Part shown: positions 33,000 to 44,557 of the stretch, piece after piece
Position numbering within the stretch: position 1 is the stretch's first letter
Layout: every line of letters starts with the position of its first letter
Assembly (NCBI RefSeq): GCF_000972845.2
Contig: NC_040032.1
Location: 4,483,073 to 4,547,072, forward strand
DNA from: Larimichthys crocea
Taxonomy: Eukaryota > Chordata > Actinopteri > Sciaenidae
Direction of reading: 5' to 3'
Length of the DNA: 64,000 nt
Program-made: the position numbers and the translations under genes
The notes under the pieces: model-generated
Seen by the model: only the letters and a program-made list of their open reading frames with translations
The model's database searches: none
What the model was told of the DNA's origin: nothing

Positions 33000-33370
33000 C
33001 ATCCAGAATAGACATTACAACCCCGGTAACCTTGGCGTCGATCGCATCTTCCGTCCGACCTATAAACCGTCTCATTTCAGCAGGGGTGTCTGCCATTGCG
33101 CAGCAGCCAACTAGGTGAAGGTGGAAAACACACGAGGAAGGATGCTCCAATAGTCCGTCGGGGTCCGTTTCTTCGGTCAGCACGTTCCGTTCCACAGTGA
33201 AACCTGCTTGACATCGCCATCCCCTTCCCAGCTCCCCCACTGTGGTCCGTCTCAGATATATTGTCGCCCCCCCTCTCTTTAATCCCCCAGATTGCCGGCG
33301 ACTTGCTGCAGTCGATGCTGCAGTTTTGAGCCGCTCCTGCACCGGAGACCGCTGACTCAATGAGAAAGAC
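33000..33370 (+). promoter_or_regulatory. acsl6: acsl6 CpG-rich promoter and 5' UTR
   Basis: CpG density rises sharply over this block (GGCGTCGATCGCATCTTCCG and neighbours) and drops after exon 1. There is no TATA box. A CpG-type promoter directly upstream of the first coding exon is expected. The transcription start cannot be placed. An upstream ATG at 33,360-33,362 opens an out-of-frame uORF, described separately. A 167-codon antisense frame also covers the block. Confidence 0.55.
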
Positions 33371-33416
33371 ATGCTCGCATTCGTTTTGGTGTCTGGGTCG
33401 CTCTGGATTATATTAG
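33360..33416 (+). promoter_or_regulatory. uORF overlapping the acsl6 start codon
   Basis: An ATG 11 bases before the acsl6 ATG opens a +1-shifted frame of 18 codons. Its TAG stop is exactly the last three bases of exon 1. The context is weak (T at -3), so leaky scanning is expected. If used, it would suppress the long N-terminus and favour a downstream start such as Met 22 or Met 25 in exon 2. Confidence 0.7.
33371..33416 (+). CDS. acsl6: acsl6 coding exon 1, residues 1-15 plus split codon 16
   Basis: ATG at 33,371 (G at -3) starts [15 protein letters not shown]. The exon ends TATTAG|GTGAGT. The first base of Glu 16 is here and the other two are at 44,266-44,267. It closely parallels the alternative mammalian ACSL6 leader. 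Confidence 0.85.
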
Positions 33417-35502
33417 GTGAGTAGTTTTTAAAAAAAGATCTGTTCGCATGATTTTGGATTCATTTGGATAATGTAGCATCGCAGGGCTGTGGCTAAGCGA
33501 TGCACCTGTTTCGCAGGGGCTGAGGCGCATTGTGTGTCATTCACTGCCGGCTTTTTCATTCATTCATTCAGAGATGGGTGATTTCTCTTGTTTTGCACTG
33601 CCATCTTCGATTGAAGGTTTAATCATAGCCTGATGCTGAAGTTGGCTCTCTACCTGCACTGCAACGACGCCTGTGACATTTTCCATTTTTCTTAAAATAC
33701 ACGTGTATGTACCCAACCTCGATGCAAACGTGTAGCTCTACATATTACTTTAACAGGGCGTTGCTTCAACCACAGTGCTTCAAGTTCTCCCCCAGCACTT
33801 ATTATAGAGCAACATCGAGGGATTTCCAGCGTGGCTTTACCTTTAATCAGGTACAGTGGGTTGGGGTAGACAAGCTGCCATTGTGTCTCAGTGCATGTGG
33901 GTCATGCTGCACATTTATGTTTGCTTTACACTGAAGATCCAACACTTAAAGAAATGGCTGATGTCAAGACAAACGGGATTTAAAAAAAATATGCATTAGA
34001 GGCCGGCCAGCTGCTAAGGTCGTGTGACATTGTGCATAGAAACCGGACACACGTCATTAAAAAGAAAAGACCCTATTAGGGAACAACCTGTCTTTCCCAA
34101 CCTCCTCATGTGGCTCATGTTTCTACCTGAACGCGACTCACGGTCACTCTTATTTCATATAAAAAGTGTTAGTTTGACAGAAAGCCTTTTTTTGCCTGTG
34201 ATGTCCTCCGCCATGTCTCCTGTGATGGAGGAGGGAGGATGAGGAAGGATGACGTGCTACTAATGACCGCAGCTGATTGGACGGAGCTGTCCAGGGGAGA
34301 GGGGTGCTGAAATCCTGCGGCCTACCGGCAAACTAGAGAGCACAGCATGCTCCGCTCTTAACGACACCACCCCCACCCCGGTTTACAGAGCGTGCTGTAG
34401 TGGCATAGAAACGGTTCAGAGACGTCGTTGACCTCTAGTTGTCTTTATATATATATATACACAGAGGAGATGGTTTAAAGATGTAATCTCGCCCAAACTG
34501 TTCTACGGACCAGATTAGAGGCGTTGCACGACAAAATAGCGGAGGGTTATTGCTTTTATGCAATGTGTCATTAAAGAAATGGTGTAAAACGTGAAGGATT
34601 TTCTTAACTTATCTCTTTAGTAGATTAGTTGTAATGTTAAATGCACGCCTGCATGGCTGAAATTATTTATTCATCCGCCAAAGAGTATAGTTCTTCAGCT
34701 GCAGCTGCACTGCGTGGTTGCTAAGTGACGAACAACCAGTAACAATTGGGATTTTGGCAGGTGCATTAATATTAAAATCTGTCGTTACAGGGTTGCTGGT
34801 GTTATAACTGAGGCAGCCCAAAACTGATAAAACCGGACTGAATAGTTTGGCTGAAAAATAATCACTACAGTGAAGCTGAAAAGGGCTCCCTGGGGAGATT
34901 CATGACACCTTTAACCTGTCATCACATCCCAACACCCAGCTGTTCCACAATATAAATAATTCATTTTAATCACCATCTAGTGCAGCCCTACACACTGTGT
35001 AAACCTATTCTTTTTCCCTCCTTAATATTTAATTTAAAGGATGGTTGTGGCACCACCCCACTCTTTGGCATAACCAATGGTGTTTTAGTATTCATGGAAC
35101 TCTTCTGCTTAATATAACCCATGCTCACCTGAGAAACAGTGACCTGTATCTTTGTGACATGTTGCCTTTTTGTCTTTCAAATAACTTATTTGATCGAGTA
35201 GAAATTATACCGAGATGAAGAGAAAGAGTCAAAGTCATTGTGAAAATGTTGAAAACCTGCTAATTAAAGACACACTGCATGACTGCACAATATGACGGGA
35301 TAAATGTTGAGTGTTAGTCTTGCCTGCTGTGTCATAAATGTCTGACACTGTGCACTTGCACTGTTAGGAGTTATGAGGTATATAGACACATTCCTGTACA
35401 TGTCTCACAAGTGACGTTTTAAAACTCTGTAATAATCATACGTTAAGTTGGTGATTTTATGGTCTCCTCTCTCCCTCTCTCTCTCTCTCTCTCTCTGCTC
35501 TC

Positions 35503-35542
<40 letters not shown>

Positions 35543-36426
35543 TATATATAATAATATATATAAATATATATATATATATACACACTACTCTAAAGTGTAA
35601 TCAATAATATCAGCCACTCTGTGTTCTCTCAGATTGACGTCTCTCCCTCTTAGTGACGATTTGCTGTTTCAGCATTCAGTCCATCCTCCTTCCTCACAAT
35701 GTGGGATAGTGGGCAGTAATGGCTCAGCTTAAAAGTGCTGAACCAGGTCTGTCTGCCCATCGCGTGATCGGGTAGTTCTCTTACGGTTTAGTCCTCAGAG
35801 TGATGTGCAATGTTGGTTTGTGTTTGTACTCAGATGTCAGATGAAAACTTCCAACACTGATGGGTTTACCATGGGTACAACAAACTCTCAGTGAAGTGTG
35901 AAAACCCTTAAAGAAGCCTTGTTTAATCCTAGAATTTTAATTTCATGATTTCATAATTTTATCAAAAAGAGAAGTTTTTCTTAATTCCTCAAAAATCAAA
36001 CAATGCAGGAAGCAGTAATATGTGGCTGTTTGCCCAGTGGTTAACAGCCGTTTTGGCTCATATCCTTAAATACTGCAGCAGTGCCCACAAAGGCCCCATG
36101 ACAGGAAAGTGGTTTTCCCTTTCAGCTTGAGGTATTTAAAAAAAAAGAAGTAAATAGAAAATAAGTGAAATGAATCAAGCTGTTTTTCATTGTCAGGTTT
36201 GACATGCAGAGATCAGCATCCACCCTCACTTTGATAGTCAAATCAAACTGGACACAGCCTCCTTTGATGTCATTATGTGTGATTTGTTTAAATGTGCAAA
36301 TGCCAACAGTGCAAACACGAGCATTTATTTCCATATGCTTGCCTACACGTGTATGTATATTGTGTGTCACTATGCTAGAGTGTGTGAAGGAGAAGATGAG
36401 CTCTGCGTGTTTAGGTAGGGGGAGGG

Positions 36427-36461
<35 letters not shown>

Positions 36462-39400
36462 TGGAAGGAGGGGTGGGTGGGTGTGGTGCGCACGTCTGTT
36501 GAGCTGAGGGTGGTGTGATACGGAGGCCGTCCAGGTCCAAACTAGGCCAAAACGCATCTCGCTGCTTTCCTCTTGCTTGCCTCAGCTTAATCTGGCCGCT
36601 AGCAATGGGAAGGTAACCACTAGTTTATACAGGGTGATGTGATATCCGCCTGAGGCCCCTTGACACACCACACACATACACACACACAAACATACACACA
36701 CACACAAATTTCTACAGACACACATCACACCTCACCGGTTCCCTGGCTGCCTCCGACGCCTTTGTAAGTGCCACTGCCTAGATCACAGCTGCTTTAACCC
36801 TTGTGCAATGCAATTACAGTTTAGATCTTTGTAGCATTTGCTTGATTTGTATGTGTCTTTGTACTCCATTGCAGCATCTTTGCATATGTTTTATATATAT
36901 ATATTATATATAACATATATATATATATATATATATAACAGTCCTTTCTGCTTAATTCTTCCCTAGTACTTTTTCCCTCTGTAGCTTGTATCTGATTTGA
37001 TTTTATGAATGATAAGTGCAATATCCTGTTGTGTTGCATCTCATTTCTGGAGAAAAAATGTTTTGTGCACTCAGGATGTAACGGTATCTATACAGTTATG
37101 ACTCAGTGACAGTGACAGGAAGACGTTTGACTCCTCCAGGGTGGTCTAAGTAGATGAATGGCGGACAACTATAGGGATAAGTGGTTAAAAGAGAGAATAT
37201 AATTGCAAGGATGATGAAGCACTGGTGGTTAAACATGCAAAAAACGAAGATGCTACGCACTGATGCGAGTTAAGAAAAAAAAAAGCATTTGAATATTGAG
37301 AGAAAGTCGAGTAGGATGTCTTTAAATAGAGTGCGGTAGTGAGGTTACTACTGGTCATCCGTCTTTGTGCTAATAGGCTGTAATCTCCCCACGCTGGACT
37401 CTAATCATTGGTGACGGCCCTCAGATGGGCCGATGGGGTGGGACTTAAGGATCAAGAAGGTTTTCCGTTTCCTCCACTTTAAGCCTGAGAGGTCACAGGA
37501 AGTGTGGCTGGCCCAATCACAATGCCCTCCTCCCTGCATAGCTTGCAATGCTCACGCTGCACCAAAATCTTTGCTAAATGGAATCGTCCTGAGAGAGGAA
37601 GAGAACGGTGATATAAACGCATGGATGAGGAGCAGCTGCATTAAACAAGCCTCAGTGCAGCAGAGTTTCATAGCTGAAAATCAATATTCTCTCACGTTTC
37701 TACTGGTTGTTTAAATGGACCAAATAAAGTTATGTTATTGCATGGGAACCTTTCAGAGGTCCTCTGGGAAGTCACTATTCAGAGGCTCTTTGTGGGAATG
37801 TAACATGTACAGTATAAAGCCAAATAAATGCCCTTCCTTTACCAAAATGCTGCCATTTCTGGAACACATTTAGCTCTTTATGTGAGTGGATACAGCTGGA
37901 TATTTTCTTCTGATCCTTGCAATTTATCAAGTCAACAGTCACAGTTAAATCAAAACTAGTTTAGAAGATATTTACAGATGTAAAGATTTCACTTATAGCT
38001 AAAAATATTTAACATGGCCCTTATGATGGAACCCTTATTATGTTGAGGTCTTAAGACAATCTGTACAAAGTTCAAATGTTTATTTATTTATTTTTTAATC
38101 CAGCTGTTTGTGCACAGTATGTGCTCTCAATGTTTTGCATGTGACAGTTCATATTATCTTCCCTCAATACAGTGTTTGACTGTTCACATCTGTCAGGCTA
38201 TCCAGCCAATGTTTATCTCTTGATGTTCCCTGCAATCTAGACACTGACTGACACTGCATCAACATTTCTTGTTTGTGTTTTATTTTCTTTCTTTCTAGTT
38301 GTTGTTGCTGACAGAACTCACTTAACATTAGATTTTAATGTGAACTGATACCGATCCCGTCACTCCATTGCATTTCAAAACATGGTAGACATAGCAGATG
38401 GTGCAATTAAATATCCTTGAAAATCACAGGAAATGATCAACAAAAAGCAGGTTATAGACTACAGTTCACGTCACAGACTCTTTGAGAGGATGCTTCAGTC
38501 GTCTGTGCAGCAGTAGGAAGATGTTTGAAACATGAAAATGTAAGTATTTAGCTATCAACCAAATTCATGTTCCTAATTTGCAGATGGAGCTTGCTCAGTC
38601 AGATAACATGAGTATGGATGTTCATGACAAATAAGCAAATGACATATGCTAATAAAGACAGTTTGAGTTTGATTTCCTGTTAGTCCCAAACTCCTCATAG
38701 GCAAATGTATGCATCAGTAGTCAAAGAGATGTTTTAAACTGACAGATTGCAGACTATGTGTACATAAACAATCCTTTACCCTTATATACATATATATTAA
38801 AACATGACCCGTCTTTTGTGGAAGTCATTTTGTGCTGGTGAAATTACAGCTAATTAAGGTAAAACCTGAATGATGAGGGAATAATTGGTTTATTTTGAAT
38901 GGACAATATTTTTGAGACCTTGTTGGTATGATCAAATTAAGAAAACAATCTATACTTCTTGTTAACATTGTCAACTCTCCACTCTAGAATTCTGACCTGA
39001 GACCAGTTTGAACTGGAAGAACTCTTACCTTATAAAAGTCTATTTTTAGTTTTATTTTTCTCTTCCTCACGTTGTACCATGCCACCCCACACTGCACCGT
39101 ACAGTGATGCGCTCGTGATTTCAGAAACTAAACTTTGAGGTCTTTGAGTTAACATGCTGATAAAGGTCACTGTTGTTGCTTATGGGGATGCTGCTGACCT
39201 GCTGTTCTCCTGTCGCACCAGCTGTAGCAACAATCTTTGAAGAAGGCAACAGGGATAGACTTAAAAACCCAAATGTGTACTTGCAAGTTGTGTGTGTCCG
39301 TGGGGTCTGTTATTTAGGTTACTACAGGACACATAGTTGGACACCAAACTGGGCCATAGGCTGTTGGGGAGAGAAGGTTGAAACAGCTGAGCTGGATCCT

Positions 39401-42400
39401 GTTTATCCAAAATAATCATGCAAATTCAAACATGCGGCCTGATCTCACCTGTTTCTGTAAGATCCATTTTAGTCTCTCATTTGTGAGACATTTGTTCTAT
39501 CAAAAGCTTTCAAGAGGACGCACATGATCTACTTGAGCGTCTGAATATTCATTCTGAAAGTGCTGAGAAAGAAATAGACATTCAGTCAGTGTCTAATTTT
39601 AGGGGCTGTGTGCACAGACATGGTCTTTAGAGGACCGACAGCTTGTATAGGCTGAACTTGCACCTCCTCCCTCAATGAAACAGCCTACTGAGGATTTGCC
39701 TCAGAGTCACCGAGTGAAGGATACACTGGTTGCCATCCAAATTAGGGGAAAAGAAGACAGCATTTCTTGAGGAGGAGCCTATTGAATTTGACAGGCCTTT
39801 TTAGTTTTTGGTCCACAAATAAATACCTTGAAGGAGTTGGCACCTGAAATGAGACATAGCCAGTGGAAAGCTGATTGATTCTTAAAACCTTTCACTGCCT
39901 CCCACCCAGCACTCAACCTGCTGTGTCACACTACAGTCTGACATTACTTTTCAAGAGGAAACATTTTCATCAGAGCTTTGGTTGAGGGTTAAGTGAGTCT
40001 TCAGAGGTTGGTATTTTGTATAGGTAAAGGTCAGATTCTGCTCTGAATATTCCCTGCCCTTTCTTGTTTTCATGTTCTATCTTTTATATTATGAGATAAC
40101 TGGTGTGTTTTGTTTTTTGCAGACAAGAGCAGAACAAAGAGAGAAAGAGTGGGGGAGGCAAGATGGTCAGTTAGATGTTTGCATATCTCCTGGAGGCCAA
40201 TTAAATGTCTGGCACACTGTGAGTCTCCTGCTGCTGTCGGGCTATTTCATGACGGGGAGATGTGTTGCTCTGGTATGCCTGTATTGTAGCATACATACAG
40301 GGTTTGTTTGACCCTGCAGGCTCTACATGAGAGCCTGTTTCTTCGCACATTTCAGGCCATATCCAGATGTGGATTATTTCCAGATGTTGTCCCTCATTTG
40401 CAAGAGCATCTGAAACATTCCAAAATATGCATTCTGCACCCACAGAAATGCTGCAACCGGAAATGGTGTGCAGATATCAGTAACAAAGCAATGTGTTTTG
40501 TTATAAAATTAGATGTAAGATGGCAACTCATTATACATGGTATATACTGTACTGTTTATGTTTATAGAGCAACAAGAAAACTTAAACTGCTCCATAGAAG
40601 CACAAAGGGGCTTTTTCTTCCGGCAACCCTTTGCTGTAGAATTACGAAATAATGACCTTGATTCCCTTGGCCAGAATAAATAACATCATAAGTCAAATAC
40701 AATACGAAATCAAGTGTTACTGACTCTACAATCCAGATCCAAAGCTTGTTTGTATGTTGTGTCTGCACACAACCATTAAAATGTCAGAAACATTATAATT
40801 TTTACCCCTTCTCAACTCCGCACAGCGGTGTCAGTAGGTTATGAAGTCCGTCTATATTTAGAGCTGGTTGAGTGCTGTTTCCCCCTCCTCTGCCTCCCTT
40901 TTCAAACACCAACTAATCCACCATGGCTCTGTCATCCCTGCAGCCAGGCCACATTAGCCACTGAATGCAACACAAAAGCACATGCATTTTGCTACGAAAC
41001 ATTTATGTCATCTACTCAGCCAAACTCTGGTCAAAGGATTCCCACAGAGATGCATCAAGGTTCATAGAGAACATTTGAACTTCACTTTGATTACAAAATC
41101 AGTTGAGTGTGCAGGCCAACAAGCAGACAAAGCAAATAAATAAATATGTCATCTGTCATTTTCAGTAACAAGTAACAACTTTCTTTCCCTCCAACACTGT
41201 GAACCAGTGTTGTGGCAGTTATGGTCTTAAACCGTTTGAAATGTTAACCCTTATTTATGATAAGTTTAACAGAACAATAATCACTGCCAACATGTGTCCT
41301 TCCAGCAGGTTTTGGCAAAACAATACCAGGTGAATCTGAGGAATTTGATGTTTTTACCTTAGATTATTGTACTTATTTCAATGTGTCTTAACTTAAGTCT
41401 AAGACTAAAGATTGACTGTTACTCATAGATCATCCACTGGGAAAATAATTAGCTCAGTGGTTGTCTGTAGTCTCTGCATTGTTGTCCAAAATATAAAAGC
41501 CTTGAAATCATATCAGAAGTCATCATCATGATTCGAAGATTAAATCCACTTGTTATTAGGAACTGCTTCCAATATCTAGAGTCAGATCACTTGTGAAATG
41601 AAGTCCACAGCTACTCCACAGCTGTAGAATGGGTCAGATTACTGTTTCTGTACCAGGGGGTGTTGTTGATGTTGTGTTTGATAGCACAGAGGTTGGTTTG
41701 TTGTCGTCGACATGCTTCAGATTTTCATGTTCATGGTGGCACAACACAGAAATGATCTTGTCTTGTGTCTGTGCTGCATGCCTGGCTGGTGCCATTGATC
41801 CTATCATCAGAACTGGTTAGATACATCAGCTGCGCTGTAATCGGGAACCATTCAGTGGTGTAGGTACAGTACTGTAATGTGGAAAGTGTATGATAGGAAA
41901 TTATTCACAAATATAAACATCAGCTGTATTTTTTCACTCAAGAATAAGGTTCATTGCCAAGGAAGTATTTACATATAAGGAATTTGTTGTGCTGTTTGGT
42001 GGTATGAACTTCAACTCAACCACATTAAACTTAACTGATGAGAAATTCTTTCTTACTTTAAACAAAATGCAGGAGTTCTTCTACTTCAACATTTGGGGAA
42101 TTCTTTATTTGCGAGGACTTAGATGAATAAACTGATATCAATCCCATGTCTGCATGTTAAAGGGACACTTTGGGTTTTCTGAATTAGGGTTGTGTGAGGT
42201 ACGTATTATATTTAGTTACAGCTGACAGCGGTCTGTGAGAAAAAGAAGTAGAATTAATATATTTAATATTTTATTTTTACTTTTTAAATGTTCTCTGGTC
42301 AAGAAAATGTCTCAGTCTATTCCAAATACTTGAAGTTATGCCAGGTTATGTTTTCAGTTTGTCACGTCTTTACAGTAATTAAGTCTAACCATCAGACAGA

Positions 42401-44505
42401 CTCCAGCTGGGCACAGTGGGTGACACTGTGTACTCAACAAGGCCATTTCATACCAGAATTAACTTTGACATTATAACTGCTTTGACATTATAATACTGTA
42501 ACTGTTTAACTCTGTTTAACCATCATCAAGTGGTTTCTACTCTTTAATATAAATCTTAGCATTTCCCAACACTCGAGCAGCTCTCTAATCCCCCCATCAA
42601 GATTACTGGAACTGCAGAAAGAAAGGGACAACTGAAAAAAAGAGGAAATCTCTGATCAATGCAGTAAAAAGAGAAGCAGAGTCCTGTGGTAGTAAATAGG
42701 CAGTACCGTTTTCACACACACTAGTGGGAATCCATCATGATGTGGTTTTTCAGTTACGGGTGATAGTTTCTATCTGAACAGAAACTTGAGACAAGTTTAT
42801 CTAAGAGGATTTGAGCCTGACAAACATTTGGGAAAGAGGCTTCAGGGAATTCACTGTAGAGCCATTGAAGGTGTTTTTGACCGAATCAAAGCAGTGGAGG
42901 TAATGAGCAATAGCTGTACTACAATATGTAAATGTCATGTCATAAGTGTCATAGACCACTTCTGCTTTAAAAATGACTGTACTGTAGGTACATGTGCAGC
43001 ATGCTGAAATCATGTGCGCACGCTCGTGTGTGTAGAAATAACCCATGACAACATGTGAGTGATGGGGTAATGCTAAGAGACTGGTAAATTTAAATAGATT
43101 TATAGATTATTATTTATAGATCATTTATACATCACCAGCATTAGATTGGTTACATTAGAGACTGTTGTGTTGTTCCTAAATTTGGTCTTGTATTAATTTT
43201 TTCTTTGTTCTGAAAGTCATGCATCTTCCTGAAACCTACTCTCACCCCAGCGCAGGTTTATGTGACTCTACTTCCCTTGAGTAAAGTAGTAACAGTGAAT
43301 CAACTAACAAACAAAACAGGTGAATGAGGAAGTCAATGTTCTCACGGCCTTAGATATTTATACAGATTAACCTCACTGCCGTTTGCTGTCTGTGGCTCTG
43401 TGCATGTGTGTGGGAGAGAGCGGGTGCAGACAGGAAGTGATTCTGATTGGCTGTGTGCTGCAGCAGTGCTCCGACGCCATTTGTTCAGTTAGGTGGTGCT
43501 GTCTCTGACTCATTTCCCAGGGGGAGGGGAAGGAAACCCTCCAGTCAGCGCTGCAGCTATCCTCCCACTCAGATAAATTATGCATCTCATGGCGTATGTG
43601 TGTGTGGGTGTATGTGTGTGTGTAACGGAGGCTGAACTTTAATGAGCACTGTGCATAGCGTGTGTTTTATCTACTTCCCTGTCCCACCACCTCTCAGTCC
43701 TGTAGTGTAGATTATGTATTTAGAGCCTCTTTTACAGTAAGAGCAAGAATGCGGGGGAAGACCACTCATTCAAGGTCTACTTAAAGTCTAAATGATGTAT
43801 TTCAGGTCACAGGATCTGGGTGGCGGAAGCAGTGAGGTCAAGTCAGTTTTTCCTAAAACAATGGCATCAAACATAACTGGTTCAAAGGGGTTTAAAATTG
43901 ACCTTGAGAAATATCTATTTTGTGTCTTTGTGTGGTAAATGTGTGTGTCTTTGAACTCCCAGAATGCAAAGATTGGGTGTGTGGGTTTCCTCCTGCACTA
44001 CAAAAATATGTAAGTGAGACAAATTGGGAACTGCAAAAGTGCGTGTGGTTGCTTTTTGTAGGTTTGTATATCATCAGCTCGCAGAACTTAATACATTTAG
44101 AAATTAGTCCCTGGGAACAAACAACAAGACCAAGATGCATTAAAGCTGCGGTTGAAAATCACAATGATTACACACCTATTGATTAGAAACCTTTTCTTGG
44201 CCGATAAACATTTTACATGAAAATGGCTTTGTAAAATATACATATGTATGTCCTCTGCCCGGCAGAGCTGAGTTCCACCCTGATGGAAAAGATGCAGGCC
44301 CAGGAGATGATGAGCGGCCTGAGGATACCGGAGATGGATGAGCTTGGTCAGTTCTTTCGCTCCATGCCTACTTCAACGCTGGTGGGAATCGGCGCTCTGA
44401 CCGCCGTGCTCGCGTATTGGTTGGCTACCAGACCCCGCCCCATCAAGCCGCCCTGCAGCCTGCTGCACCAATCTGAGGAGGTGCCGGTAAGATGGAGCAA
44501 AAACT

Positions 44506-44557
<52 letters not shown>

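Larger units (their letters stand above)
33417..44265 (+). other. acsl6: acsl6 intron 1 (10.8 kb) with repeats and GC-rich blocks
   Basis: No coding exon fits in phase. GC-richer blocks occur at about 34,200-34,430 (with inverted CCAAT GATTGG at 34,275 and CRE-like TGACGTG at 34,250), at 36,500-36,780, at 37,330-37,640 and at 43,430-43,610. These could be enhancers or alternative first exons. Microsatellites and a MITE fragment are listed separately. The rest is AT-rich, and I see nothing more in it. Confidence 0.5.

Noticed and set aside
36122..36518. Overlapping 123- and 104-codon frames on both strands
   Set aside because: Both run through the (AG)n microsatellite, which keeps frames open artificially.
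44283..44294. acsl6 start at Met 22 or Met 25 as the only start
   Set aside because: It is possible for a short isoform, but exon 1 at 33,371 joins in phase and parallels the long mammalian N-terminus, so I placed the main start there.
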